This document shows positions 26,595-35,105 of a DNA stretch of 64,000 nucleotides, piece by piece. The DNA is from Chloracidobacterium sp. GTDB lineage: Bacteria > Acidobacteriota > Blastocatellia > Pyrinomonadales > Pyrinomonadaceae. The DNA is taken from NCBI GenBank assembly GCA_016716365.1, contig JADJWM010000019.1, positions 62,001 to 126,000 on the forward strand, read 5' to 3'. Both the position numbers and the translations under genes were made by a program. Within the stretch, counting starts at the first letter, position 1; each line of letters starts with the position of its first letter. The notes below the pieces were generated by a model that worked only from the letters and a program-made list of their open reading frames with translations, did not search any database and was not told the DNA's origin.

Positions 26595-27776
26595 TTAATA
26601 GAGCAGGTACTCAGTTCGGATCTCGCTGAATTCCTCTGATCCCGCGTTCCACGAGTCGAGTATGTCTTCGACCGAGCCGCCCGCCTCGATCGCCTTGCGG
26701 ATCGTGTCCGTGCCGCAGACCACGTCGAATGGATTTTGGTCGAAGACGTATTCGTACGGGTCCTGCTTCCAAAGAAATTCGTCCGGATACAGGTCGTAGG
26801 CTGTCTTGATCATCGCGATGCCGACGATGACTGGCGTGAAAGCCTCACGGTCCGTGACGTGGATCTGCAAACCGCCGCAGGTTACCTTCGCGTGTTTCTG
26901 GAAGGTGGGCTGGAAATAAGTCTGGCGAAATGCGACCCCGGGAAAGTTATATTTTTCGAGGGCCGAGACCCACTCCCACGGGTCGATGTAGGGTGCTCCA
27001 TTCAGCTCGAAGGGCTTTGTTGTACCGCGGCCCTCGCTCAACTCGGTCCCTTCGACGTGAACGGTTGCGGGGAAGACGACGCAAGTGTCAACGGTCGGGA
27101 TATTTGGCGAGGGCATCACGAACGGCAGGCCCGTGTCTTCGAACCACATCTCCCGGGCCCAACCTTCCATCGTGACAACTTCCAGGTCGCAGCCGATGCC
27201 GAAGTGTTCGTTGAACATTTTCGCGAGTTCGCCGGTGGTCATTCCGTGGCGGGTCTGGATCTCGAACTGGCCGACGAATGATTTGAACTCGTGCTCGGTG
27301 ATGTTGCCTTCGACCGCGACGCCGCCGATCGGGTTCGGTCTGTCGCAAACGACGACGCGTTTGCCGACCTTCTTCGCCGCCCGCATGCAGTTCGCCATCG
27401 TGTAAACGAAAGTGTAGATGCGGCAGCCAACGTCCTGCAGGTCAAAGACGATCGTGTCCACGTCGGCGAGCATCTTCTCGGTCGGCTCGCGGGTCTCGCT
27501 GTACAGTGAGTAGATCCACAGCCCGGTGTGCGGATCGACGGCGTGGTCCGTCTCGATCATATTGTCCTGCAGATCACCTCGAATGCCGTGCTGCGGCCCG
27601 AAGAGCGTGGTCAGATCGATTTCCGGATGCTCAAAAAAAACATCCGCGGCGTGCCGAAGATCAGGAAGCACAGAAGCCTGGTTGCAGACCAGTCCGATCC
27701 GCTGGCCTCGGATCAGATCGAGCTTTTCGTTGAGGAGAACTTCAATTCCGGGCCGGACCCTTTTCGATTGCGTCAT
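26595..27776 (-). CDS. DUF1343 protein, NamZ-like exo-beta-N-acetylmuramidase
   Basis: A 393-residue protein of the DUF1343 family, whose characterised member NamZ removes terminal N-acetylmuramic acid from peptidoglycan fragments. Landmarks are GLVCNQASVLPD, LFGPQHGIRG, VFDLQDVGCRIYTFVYTM and VVCDRPNPIGG. I see no signal peptide in this frame, so the protein would be cytoplasmic and act in cell-wall recycling, unlike secreted members. The ATG at 27776 has an AGGA site 5 bases upstream; an earlier start at 27887 adds residues unlike the family. Confidence 0.92.
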   Translation of the reverse strand: MTQSKRVRPGIEVLLNEKLDLIRGQRIGLVCNQASVLPDLRHAADVFFEHPEIDLTTLFGPQHGIRGDLQDNMIETDHAVDPHTGLWIYSLYSETREPTEKMLADVDTIVFDLQDVGCRIYTFVYTMANCMRAAKKVGKRVVVCDRPNPIGGVAVEGNITEHEFKSFVGQFEIQTRHGMTTGELAKMFNEHFGIGCDLEVVTMEGWAREMWFEDTGLPFVMPSPNIPTVDTCVVFPATVHVEGTELSEGRGTTKPFELNGAPYIDPWEWVSALEKYNFPGVAFRQTYFQPTFQKHAKVTCGGLQIHVTDREAFTPVIVGIAMIKTAYDLYPDEFLWKQDPYEYVFDQNPFDVVCGTDTIRKAIEAGGSVEDILDSWNAGSEEFSEIRTEYLLY

Positions 27777-27866
27777 TTGTCCTTTTTGGTGTTCTTCGTT
27801 CGCGACTTTGCGACTTTGCGGGAAATCTCGTCTTTCGCAAAGGTGTAGCGAAGCAACAAGATGAAG

Positions 27867-27897
27867 AAAAGCCCCTGCGGATCGCACCGGGGCTTTT
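27867..27897 (-). terminator. Compact terminator, probably bidirectional
   Basis: GCCCC at 27871-27875 pairs with GGGGC at 27889-27893. A runs on the left and T runs on the right allow termination in both directions; it lies just past the YegP-like stop codon (27920), so it most likely serves that leftward gene. Confidence 0.75.
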
Positions 27898-27919
27898 TCG
27901 TGATCATGCTTGGGCCGGT

Positions 27920-28258
27920 TTACTTGGCCGCGGCGTCTGCGATCGCGGCATCCGGTGCATTCTTCTTTACCGAAGCAACCCCGTTCTCCATTGACTTCGC
28001 GGTCTTATACATTTCGCTCTTGCCGATCGGTTCGCCGTTCGATGCCTTTAATACGAAATAGGGCGAACCGTCTTTCGCCGTTTTGCGTTCAAAACGGCCA
28101 TCGTTCGCGGCGTTCTTACGTACCGACGCGATCCCTTTCTCGGCGGCCTTTCTGTCGCTGTATGTCTCGCTGGTCAGGATCACCTGTCCGTTCGACGCCT
28201 TCAAATTGAAATGAACCTTACCGCTTTTTCCTGTCTTGATCTCAAATTTTCCTGCCAT
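27920..28258 (-). CDS. YegP-like DUF1508 duplicated protein
   Basis: A 112-residue protein made of two ~45-residue DUF1508 units: KFEIKTGKSGKVHFNLKASN then RFERKTAKDGSPYFVLKASN, each followed by a helix (AAEKGIASVRKNA, SMENGVASVKKNA). E. coli YegP has the same two-unit architecture; its function is not known. AAGGAG lies upstream; two adjacent ATGs (28261 and 28258) are possible and the second has the better spacing. An Ala/Asp-rich tail ends the protein. Confidence 0.93.
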   Translation of the reverse strand: MAGKFEIKTGKSGKVHFNLKASNGQVILTSETYSDRKAAEKGIASVRKNAANDGRFERKTAKDGSPYFVLKASNGEPIGKSEMYKTAKSMENGVASVKKNAPDAAIADAAAK

Positions 28259-28369
28259 CATTCGCTCCTTGTCTTGATTTTCCTCGGTAGATCTACATTC
28301 CTGGTGCAAGGTTTCCCAAACACTGGGATAGTATCACAAGCATTTTAGAACCAGAAGTTTACGGCCTTT

Positions 28370-28849
28370 TCATTCGATAAAGTCGCCGGCCGATTCGATC
28401 GGTTTCAGCTTGTTCCGGTTGATCACGCGGGCACAGCCGTTCCAGCGCAGAATTGCATCGTCATTCCCGTGCGGCCGAACGGCTTCTGCCATTTCAAAGC
28501 GGTCCATCGCCTGCCGGAACAGTTCGTATGCCCCGACGCCGCCCTTGTTAAGCGTGGCCTTCCCACGCCTCTCGTAAATTATCCCGGCGTAATAGGCTCG
28601 TTCGTACTCATCCGTGATCTTCGCCAGGTATTCATTCACGTGCGTATCGCCGACCGCGTAATCCTTGCCGAAGCGGTCGCTCATCGCAAGCACGATGTTC
28701 TTGAGCGCTTCCTGGTTGTCCGGCTCGACCGCAAGTATATCGAGGTAAATGCTCTCGGCCGCACCCGGTTCGTTAAGCAAACGATATCTGTTTGCTTTCT
28801 CCAGTGCGGCGGGGACGGCCTCATGTGATAGTGGTTTTAGTTCGAACAT
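28370..28849 (-). CDS. TPR-like helical protein
   Basis: A 159-residue soluble protein. The sequence LEKANRYRLLNEPGAAESIYLDILAVEPDNQEALKNIVLAM fits a tetratricopeptide helix pair, and YERAYYAGIIYERRGKATLN and AYELFRQAMDRFEMAEAV continue the pattern. No catalytic motif is seen. It starts 10 bases after the 93-residue membrane protein gene and lies at the downstream end of the sdh genes on the same strand, so it may be part of that transcription unit and help assemble or regulate the complex; that is inference. Confidence 0.75.
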   Translation of the reverse strand: MFELKPLSHEAVPAALEKANRYRLLNEPGAAESIYLDILAVEPDNQEALKNIVLAMSDRFGKDYAVGDTHVNEYLAKITDEYERAYYAGIIYERRGKATLNKGGVGAYELFRQAMDRFEMAEAVRPHGNDDAILRWNGCARVINRNKLKPIESAGDFIE

Positions 28850-28859
28850 AACGAAGCCT

Positions 28860-29141
28860 TTATTTATCACCTGGTCTGGCAAACGCTGCTTCGTTGCGCC
28901 GCCATTTGATATAGCCAACTATAAGGCCAAACAGCAGTCCGTGGAGGAGAAACGTCACCCACGTCCGCGTCGAAGTGAAATATTGTCCAATGGTCTGCCC
29001 TTCGTCGCGTAATAGGATCATGCCGACGATCTGCATTACGACTGCGAATGGGCCGCCGTTTATCACGATCCCGTCCACCAACAGATAGCGGACGATACCG
29101 GCCTCGCGTTTCCTGGCCCAGACCTCGGCAGGTGGATTCAT
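28860..29141 (-). CDS. Small two-helix membrane protein coupled to sdhB
   Basis: A 93-residue protein I do not recognise. It has two strongly hydrophobic segments (~27-43, VINGGPFAVVMQIVGMILL; ~61-78, WVTFLLHGLLFGLIVGYI) separated by a polar loop, with charged ends that suggest both termini in the cytoplasm. Its start codon overlaps the sdhB stop by four bases (ATGA at 29138-29141), a classic coupling arrangement. This context makes it a candidate for an extra subunit or assembly factor of the succinate dehydrogenase, but sequence alone does not prove it. Confidence 0.75.
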   Translation of the reverse strand: MNPPAEVWARKREAGIVRYLLVDGIVINGGPFAVVMQIVGMILLRDEGQTIGQYFTSTRTWVTFLLHGLLFGLIVGYIKWRRNEAAFARPGDK

Positions 29142-29881
29142 TTCTTTTTGCGAAAGATACGCACGAGTTTTGCCAGCGGGTCGTAATGCTCATCGACCAC
29201 GCGTTCCTTCAACGGGATAATCGCGTTATCGGTAATTGTAATATGTTCCGGGCAGACCTTGGTACAGCATTTCGTAATGTTGCAGTAACCGATCCCGAAC
29301 ATATCTTTCAGGTCCTCCGTGCGGTCTTCGGTGTCGAGCGGATGCATTTCCAAGGCTGCCGAATACACAAGAAACCGCGGCCCAATGAATTCCTCGTGCT
29401 TCACGTGATCGCGCAGCACGTGGCACACATCCTGACAAAGATAGCACTCGATGCACTTGCGAAATTCCTGCACGCGGTCGATGTCTTCCTGCTGCATCCG
29501 CCACGTTCCGTCTTCGGCGTCCGGCGGACGAGGCTTGAATTTCTTGATGCGTTTCTTGACGTCGTAATTCCACGAGACGTCGGCGATCAGGTCCTTGACA
29601 ACCGGGAATGCCCGCATCGGTTCGATGGTGACAGGCTGCGAAGTGTCGATCGTGTCCATCCGCGTCATGCACATCAGCTTCGGCATGCCGTTGATCTCGG
29701 CCGAGCACGACCCGCATTTGCCGGCCTTGCAGTTCCATCGGCACGCAAGGTCCGGGGCCGATTCCGCCTGGATCTGATGAACGGCGTCGAGCACGACCAT
29801 CCCTTCGGTCACCTCGGTCTGGTAATCGACCATCTCGCCGCCCTCACGGCCGCCGCGTCTTATGCTGAATGTCGCCTTCAT
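29138..29881 (-). CDS. sdhB: Succinate dehydrogenase/fumarate reductase iron-sulfur subunit
   Basis: A 247-residue electron-transfer subunit. The N-terminal ferredoxin domain carries the [2Fe-2S] ligands in CRWNCKAGKCGSC plus a later Cys (PKLMC). The C-terminal part binds [4Fe-4S] through CIECYLCQDVC and the third cluster through the Cys pattern around CNITKCCTKVCPE. It passes electrons from SdhA to the membrane subunit. The linker between the two halves is longer than in the E. coli protein, as in mycobacterial Sdh1-type subunits. The gene follows sdhA after a 140-base gap that holds an inverted repeat. Confidence 0.96.
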   Translation of the reverse strand: MKATFSIRRGGREGGEMVDYQTEVTEGMVVLDAVHQIQAESAPDLACRWNCKAGKCGSCSAEINGMPKLMCMTRMDTIDTSQPVTIEPMRAFPVVKDLIADVSWNYDVKKRIKKFKPRPPDAEDGTWRMQQEDIDRVQEFRKCIECYLCQDVCHVLRDHVKHEEFIGPRFLVYSAALEMHPLDTEDRTEDLKDMFGIGYCNITKCCTKVCPEHITITDNAIIPLKERVVDEHYDPLAKLVRIFRKKK

Positions 29882-29899
29882 CGTTAGTAAGAAAAATTA

Positions 29900-30012
29900 G
29901 CCACGAATTACACGAATGGCACGAATTGAAACTTCGAATAAATTGCGTTGTTTTGGTTAATCATGCTCCTTACCCCGGACAAATCGTTCGTGAAATTCGT
30001 GATATTCGTGGC
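29900..30012. repeat. Inverted repeat built from CACGAAT units, between sdhA and sdhB
   Basis: The 26-base arms at 29900-29925 and 29987-30012 are inverted copies with four mismatches. Each arm is itself made of roughly three CACGAAT-type units spaced 9-10 bases apart. The intervening ~60 bases are AT-rich. The transcript would form a long hairpin within the operon. Similar CACGAAT strings are common intergenic repeats in other environmental bacteria. Confidence 0.8.
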
Positions 30013-30021
30013 AAAAAGTTT

Positions 30022-31830
30022 TTAACCCATTTCTTCGATAACAGCTTTCAGTTCCGCCGGCATTTCCGGCAGCGGGACACGAGAGATCTGCATCCGGCCA
30101 TCGACCTCCTTCACCGCGATGTTGAACTTTGCGAACTCTGGGTCCTTGTTCGGGTAATCCTCGCGGAACTGCCCGCCGCGGCTTTCTTTTCTTTCGATCG
30201 CCGAACGCGTGATCGCTTCGCTCACGGTCAAGAGATTTCGCAGATCGAGTGCCGTATGCCAGCCAGGGTTGAAATCGACGTTGCCCGTGATCGACGATCT
30301 CGACGCACGTTCGTTCAATTTCTCGAGGCCCGCCAACGCCTCCTGCATTTCATCTTCGAGCCGCACGATGCCGACGAGTTTCTGCATCATATCCTGCAGG
30401 TCGTGCTGGATGTTGAACGGATTGTCGCCGCCCTCTCGTTCGAACGGTTCAAGCGCCCGTTTCGCTTCGGCTTCTATCTGTGAATCGTCGATCGAGCCGT
30501 GACCGTTCTCTTTCGCAAACTTAGCAGCGTACTCGCCCGCGCGTTTTCCGAAAACGATAAGATCCGACAGAGAATTACCGCCGAGACGGTTCGCACCGTT
30601 GATGCCGGATGCGCACTCGCCTGCTGCGTACAAACCCGGCAGCGTTGAAGCCTGCGTGTCCGCATCGACGCGGATGCCGCCCATGATGTAATGCGTCGTC
30701 GGGCCGACCTCCATCGGCGTGGTCGTGATGTCCAGGTTCGCAAGCTGCATGAACTGGTGATACATCGACGGCAACTTTTTCTTGATATGCTCGACCGAAT
30801 TCGGCAGCTTTTCCTTGATCCACGCGATGTCCAGATAAACTCCGCCGTGCGGCGATCCGCGTCCGGCTTTGACCTCGCGATTGATGCAGCGGGCGACGTG
30901 GTCGCGGGTCAGCAATTCGGGCGGACGGTTCGCCGATTTGTCGCCCTGCGTATATCGCCAGCCTTCTTCCGGATCTTTCGCGGTCTGGTCCTTATAGAGG
31001 TCCGGAATGTCGTCGAACATGAACCGCTTGCCTTCGCTGTTCTTCAGGATGCCGCCTTCGCCGCGGACGCCTTCGGTGACGAAAATTCCGCGAACGCTCG
31101 GCGGCCAGACCATCCCGGTCGGATGGAACTGGATGAACTCCATGTCGATCAATTCGGCACCCGCATGATACGCAAGCGCATGGCCGTCGCCCGTGCCTTC
31201 CCATGAGTTCGACGTGATCTTGTAAGCCCGGCCCACACCGCCGGTCGCGAGGATAACGGCTTTGGCTTTGAACACGCGAAAGCGGCCATGTTCGCGTTCG
31301 TATGCAAACACGCCGACGACGCGGTCGCCGTCCTTGAGCAGCGAGATCACGGTCACTTCCATGTGCACGTCGATGCCTTGATGGATGCCGTGGTCCTGCA
31401 GTGTGCGGATAAGTTCCAGGCCGGTGCGGTCGCCCACGTGGGCCAGTCGCGGATAACGGTGACCGCCGAAGTTTCGCTGAAGTATCTTCCCGTCTTTCGT
31501 CCGGTCGAAAACCGCTCCCCAGGCTTCGAGTTCGCGGACTCGGTCCGGAGCTTCCTTCGCGTGAAGTTCCGCCATCCGCCAGTTGTTCACGTACTGGCCG
31601 CCACGCATCGTGTCGGAAAAATGCACCTTCCAGTTGTCGCGGTCGTCCACGTTACCCATCGCCGCCGCCATCCCGCCCTCGGCCATCACAGTGTGGGCCT
31701 TACCGAGTAGCGACTTGCAGATCAGCCCGACGCTGACGCCCGCTGCGGATGCCTCAATAGCCGCGCGCAACCCGGCTCCACCAGCACCGATGACGAGTAC
31801 GTCGTGTTCGAATGTTGTATATTCAGCCAT
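30022..31830 (-). CDS. sdhA: Succinate dehydrogenase/fumarate reductase flavoprotein subunit
   Basis: A 602-residue FAD-containing catalytic subunit that oxidises succinate to fumarate. The N-terminal FAD loop is GAGGAG (15-20). His46 in KAHTVMAEGG aligns with the covalent-FAD His of SdhA. The substrate site shows MEFIQFHPTG, RGEGGILKNSEG and the late HYIMGGIRVD. The C-terminal helical domain follows. Length and motifs fit the mycobacterial Sdh1-like group. The ATG at 31830 is at the family start; a TTG at 31908 would add an unlikely 26-residue extension. A 385-base gap lies between sdhC and this gene. Confidence 0.96.
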   Translation of the reverse strand: MAEYTTFEHDVLVIGAGGAGLRAAIEASAAGVSVGLICKSLLGKAHTVMAEGGMAAAMGNVDDRDNWKVHFSDTMRGGQYVNNWRMAELHAKEAPDRVRELEAWGAVFDRTKDGKILQRNFGGHRYPRLAHVGDRTGLELIRTLQDHGIHQGIDVHMEVTVISLLKDGDRVVGVFAYEREHGRFRVFKAKAVILATGGVGRAYKITSNSWEGTGDGHALAYHAGAELIDMEFIQFHPTGMVWPPSVRGIFVTEGVRGEGGILKNSEGKRFMFDDIPDLYKDQTAKDPEEGWRYTQGDKSANRPPELLTRDHVARCINREVKAGRGSPHGGVYLDIAWIKEKLPNSVEHIKKKLPSMYHQFMQLANLDITTTPMEVGPTTHYIMGGIRVDADTQASTLPGLYAAGECASGINGANRLGGNSLSDLIVFGKRAGEYAAKFAKENGHGSIDDSQIEAEAKRALEPFEREGGDNPFNIQHDLQDMMQKLVGIVRLEDEMQEALAGLEKLNERASRSSITGNVDFNPGWHTALDLRNLLTVSEAITRSAIERKESRGGQFREDYPNKDPEFAKFNIAVKEVDGRMQISRVPLPEMPAELKAVIEEMG

Positions 31831-32215
31831 TAAAAAATGTTGCCAACCAGGCAGAAAGTCTTTCACGAGAATAAAGGACCTACTTTGCTCCCAGTTTCTC
31901 TTTGTCAACCTACGGTTGGCGAAAAAGGCGTACTTTCTCGCCTATCAAAATCTAGCAAAGGCCCGATAAGCTCGTCGGTTTGAGAGTCTAATCAAGTTGC
32001 TCCCATGATAGTTTGAGAATCGCATATTTCAATACGAGCGTTATCGTCATTTAGGAAGGGAAAACCGGCATACACTTACGTTCAAAATTCATCTTAAAAC
32101 CGTCTTCGTCGGAATTTCGGAATAGGCCTGTCGGGAGGCCTTAATCTCTTCATGTCTCTTTCGACGATTCGGCTCAAAATAGATCCGCCTTCATTCAGAG
32201 AAATTATGACTTTAG
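31831..32215. other. Intergenic gap between sdhC and sdhA, no gene seen
   Basis: This 385-base gap inside an otherwise compact operon is unusual. It shows no credible reading frame. A small palindrome (AGGCCT at about 32126 and again at about 32138) sits near its right side. It may hold a second promoter or an mRNA processing site for sdhA, but I can name no motif. Confidence 0.4.
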
Positions 32216-33019
32216 TCAGAAGATCCTATAATCCGTAAAAATCCCCATAGAACACATCCGCACGTAGAAATCCGAGAACCCGACCCAAAACAAGCTCATC
32301 CATGCAAACAGCATATGCCTTTTGTTCAGCTTGCTCACCCATTGCCATAGTTTGTGCTGCACGGGGCGGGTCGATAGCGTGTCGCAGCGGCCGCCGACCA
32401 GGTGACGCAAGCTGTGGCAGCCAAAAGTGTAGCTTCCCAGCAGGATCACATTCATCGTCAACACAAGCGTCCCTACACCGATCCCGAAACCGTCATCGAA
32501 CTGGGTGGCGACGACCGCGTCGTAACCCAGGATCACGATGAACAGAAGTGCGAGATAGAGAAAATATCGGTGAATGTTCTGCAGGATCAGCGGAAACTTC
32601 TTCTCGCCGCGATATTCGTGCCGCGGTTCACCGACGGCACACGCCGGCGGGTCGGCCCAAAAGGCCTTGTAATATGCGCCGCGATAATAGTAACAAGTGA
32701 AACGGAATCCGCCCGGGGCCCACAGGATCAGGAACGCCGGCGTCAACGGAAGGATGATATTCGGCATCCACACCGGCCACGCCCCTAACCACGAATGTGT
32801 TGAGAGCGGCTGCCCGGCCGCCTCCCAGATCAACGGCGAGTACATCGGCGAAAGGTACGGCCCGAAAGTGTAATGCTCGCCCTGAAAAGCCGCCCAGGTC
32901 GAATAGACAATAAAGGCCGCAAAGCCGAGGAAGGTCAGCAGCGACTGCAGCCACCACGCACCCCGGCGCGACGTTTCGCCAAAACCACGCCTTGTGATCG
33001 TAACCAGGTTTGAAGCCAT
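32216..33019 (-). CDS. sdhC: Succinate dehydrogenase membrane anchor, mycobacterial Sdh1 type
   Basis: A 267-residue membrane protein with about five hydrophobic helices. It matches the Sdh1 anchor of mycobacteria in several places that I recall: a WWLQSLLTFLGFAAFIVYST start, the RFTCYYYRGAYYKAFW segment, FPLILQNIHRYFLY, YTFGCHSLRHLVGGR and the C-terminal LNKRHMLFAW. Conserved His and Cys residues in these blocks are candidate ligands for heme and for an iron-sulfur site reported in mycobacterial Sdh1. This is a large single-gene anchor, not the two small SdhC/SdhD chains of E. coli. It precedes sdhA. Confidence 0.9.
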   Translation of the reverse strand: MASNLVTITRRGFGETSRRGAWWLQSLLTFLGFAAFIVYSTWAAFQGEHYTFGPYLSPMYSPLIWEAAGQPLSTHSWLGAWPVWMPNIILPLTPAFLILWAPGGFRFTCYYYRGAYYKAFWADPPACAVGEPRHEYRGEKKFPLILQNIHRYFLYLALLFIVILGYDAVVATQFDDGFGIGVGTLVLTMNVILLGSYTFGCHSLRHLVGGRCDTLSTRPVQHKLWQWVSKLNKRHMLFAWMSLFWVGFSDFYVRMCSMGIFTDYRIF

Positions 33020-33397
33020 TTAAGTAATCGGGCCCTGCCGGAGGTTGTCGTCACGCGAACGGGCAAGACAGGCCCCGCCGTAAATAGAACTCACCGAAAG
33101 ATCTATCTGAAGTCTGGGCAGTTCTGTTTTTACGCGAAATGGACCTTCAAGTCAAGCAAGTCAGAGTTTTACGGCCGCCGGAAGAAGTTCAAGAGATCAG
33201 GTCCGTGCCGCCCGAAATAAGGGTCTCGAAATGCTCTCAGGCCCGGGCATTTCGGCGACCAGGGGCATCGGGAACCCGGGTCGATCTTTGCGGCCGAGTC
33301 GGCTAAAGTAAGAGCCCGCCGATTGGCGGACCGGCGGGCTCATCGAATGCGTCTGACTCTTGGAGGAGCACTTTGACGCACGAATTAACTCTTGAAT
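33020..33397. other. Region upstream of sdhC, with one hairpin
   Basis: The 378 bases should hold the promoter of the sdh genes and the end of the preceding gene. I see no gene. A nine-pair GC stem (33312-33320 with 33333-33341, twelve-base loop) lies 57 bases past the secreted protein's stop codon and could help end that transcript, but lacks a clear T run. Confidence 0.4.
33312..33341 (-). terminator. Stem-loop downstream of the secreted protein gene
   Basis: GAGCCCGCC at 33312-33320 is complementary to GGCGGGCTC at 33333-33341. On the minus strand it is followed by TTACTTTAGCC, only weakly T-rich, so it is a tentative terminator for the gene ending at 33398. Confidence 0.4.
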
Positions 33398-34402
33398 TCA
33401 GGGCTTTGTCTGCGTCGTGCTGACCGTCCTAACCGAAGCCGAAGGCTTCACCGTCACGGCCCTTTGCCCTGACCCTTTAGGACTTTCTATCGTAAACGCC
33501 TTCGGAGGTTGAGTCAATAACCGGTATCCCGAGGGCAATTCGAACAACGACGGATCGGGCTCGCTTCTCACGATATTGGTCAACCGATAGGTCTGTTCGC
33601 CGAATCTGGGATCGGTATGTCTTGAGAACACGACCAGCTGAAGCTCATTCGAAAACCAGCGTTCGTAAACTATCTCGATCGGCCGTTCGTTTCCGATCGC
33701 GCCCGCCGGGATCGTCGTCACGGTCCGTTTTCCGACCGCTTCGACACCCTCGATATTTTGGGTGCCGAGGTCTTCGACCCTGCTCTCATACTTGGAAACC
33801 GGCCCGGTCACATATGCGAACCCGCCTGATGACGAGATCACCGAGAGGCTCCGCTCCTTAGCGGCCAATTCTTCCGCCAACACGGCCGTTGGAGGTCTCG
33901 GCGGCGATGGCGCGACCGGCACCTCGCCGGCGGCCATTAGCTCTGCCCTAAGCTTGGCTTCGACCTCTGCCGCCCGATCGGGCGACATGCTCGGCAGTAC
34001 GGCAACCGCCCCACCCGATCCCGAACCCAATTTCCCAACGCGGGCTGTCCTTAATTCAGAATCCAGCAAATATTTCTGGCCGGCCACCGGATCCAGGATC
34101 GTCACTCCGGGCGTTATGTTGTAATAGGTTGCCAAAGGGCCACCGGAACCGCCCGACATGTCCCGGCGAAAACGGCCTTCGCTGTTCCGATAAAGTTTAT
34201 TCGTGGTCGACCGGACGATCCGGTTGCCGTCGGCAAGGACCTGGATGCTTTCATTCACCGCATCCGCCGAAAATGGGGCCCCTTTCACGATCTTGCCCGA
34301 CATCGCAGCCGCTTCTGCCAGGATACGCTCCTGGGCCGCCTGCTGGGCATAGGTCGGAACGCCCAGCAATACAAACAACGCTAAAACCATCAATATCTTC
34401 AT
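33398..34402 (-). CDS. Unknown secreted protein of a sigma/anti-sigma unit
   Basis: A 334-residue protein with a clear signal peptide (~1-19, LGVPTYAQQ). The mature part begins with a helical segment and a beta-rich domain (VLADGNRIVRSTTNKLYRNSEG, YNITPGVTILDPVAGQKYLL), a Pro/Ala-rich linker (~160-185), and a second beta-rich domain (YESRVEDLGTQNIEGVEAVG, EIVYERWFSNELQLVVFSRH, then SLFELPSGYRLL). I do not recognise the family; the fold resembles LolA/RseB-like envelope sensors only in outline. A GAGGTG site lies 6 bases before the ATG. The gene follows the putative anti-sigma factor by 18 bases. Confidence 0.8.
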   Translation of the reverse strand: MKILMVLALFVLLGVPTYAQQAAQERILAEAAAMSGKIVKGAPFSADAVNESIQVLADGNRIVRSTTNKLYRNSEGRFRRDMSGGSGGPLATYYNITPGVTILDPVAGQKYLLDSELRTARVGKLGSGSGGAVAVLPSMSPDRAAEVEAKLRAELMAAGEVPVAPSPPRPPTAVLAEELAAKERSLSVISSSGGFAYVTGPVSKYESRVEDLGTQNIEGVEAVGKRTVTTIPAGAIGNERPIEIVYERWFSNELQLVVFSRHTDPRFGEQTYRLTNIVRSEPDPSLFELPSGYRLLTQPPKAFTIESPKGSGQRAVTVKPSASVRTVSTTQTKP

Positions 34403-34420
34403 TTACTTCACCTCAAAACT

Positions 34421-35068
34421 TTACTCGACTAGCCGGATCGCCTTCGGAGCGCCGTCCGGGCCCACCAATAATTCTGCCGTCAGGGCGCCCGTTCCATTCT
34501 CAAGCGGAACGTTCACACCCATCGCGAAAAGGGCCGACCTTGGAAGTTCGACCCGCACGACCCGGCCTTCCATCGCCGGTTCCTCGAGGCCCCCGGCAAA
34601 ACCGATCTCAAAAAATTCAGGTACCGGTGTATGAACCGACTTATCCTCGGCACGCCTTGCGGCACTCTTTCGGCGGGGTTTCGGAGCACGCCGTGTTTCG
34701 GCCGGAATTGAAACGCTCGCGGCAACCGGTTCCGGTTTGACCGGCGGTTCGACGGCGGCCGTTTCCGCTGCTGTGGCCGGCGGCGGCGTTATCGGTTCGC
34801 TCCGTGCCCGCTCTTCGCCTTCGGGCAGCATCAGGATGGTTCCCGCGGCGATCACTGCCAACGCCGAGCAAGCGGCCGGGACCTGCCAGCCAAACCCGCC
34901 GATGGCCGGTTCGATCTGCTGTTCGGCCAGGATCCGTTTTAGCACGCGGCCGTAAAGTGCCGCATCCTCAACGACCCGCTCGGCCTCGTCCGCGGAGATT
35001 CTCGACGCTTTCACGAGCTTCTCGCCAAGTTCGTCGATCTCTTTGTTTTTTACCTTCGACCCTTTCAT
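34421..35068 (-). CDS. Putative membrane anti-sigma factor
   Basis: A 215-residue protein. The first ~52 residues are helical and charged (VKASRISADEAERVVEDAAL), suitable for binding a sigma factor. One transmembrane helix lies at ~61-80 (VPAACSALAVIAAGTILML), followed by a Pro/Ala/Glu-rich periplasmic stalk and a compact beta-like C-terminal part (VVRVELPRSALFAMGV, ALTAELLVGPDGAPKAIRLV). No zinc-binding HxxxCxxC motif is present. It lies 37 bases downstream of an ECF sigma factor gene. The assignment rests on topology and gene order, not on a recognised domain. Confidence 0.65.
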   Translation of the reverse strand: MKGSKVKNKEIDELGEKLVKASRISADEAERVVEDAALYGRVLKRILAEQQIEPAIGGFGWQVPAACSALAVIAAGTILMLPEGEERARSEPITPPPATAAETAAVEPPVKPEPVAASVSIPAETRRAPKPRRKSAARRAEDKSVHTPVPEFFEIGFAGGLEEPAMEGRVVRVELPRSALFAMGVNVPLENGTGALTAELLVGPDGAPKAIRLVE

Positions 35069-35105
35069 TTCCTCACCTGATAGGACGCGATCTTCCTATT
35101 GATAG

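Noticed and set aside
29048..29887. A 279-codon plus-strand frame opposite sdhB
   Set aside because: Antisense shadow of a clearly identified iron-sulfur protein.
29900..30012. The sdhA-sdhB inverted repeat as a transcription terminator
   Set aside because: The arms are long and AT-containing with no T run immediately after the stem, and sdhB lies downstream in the same operon.
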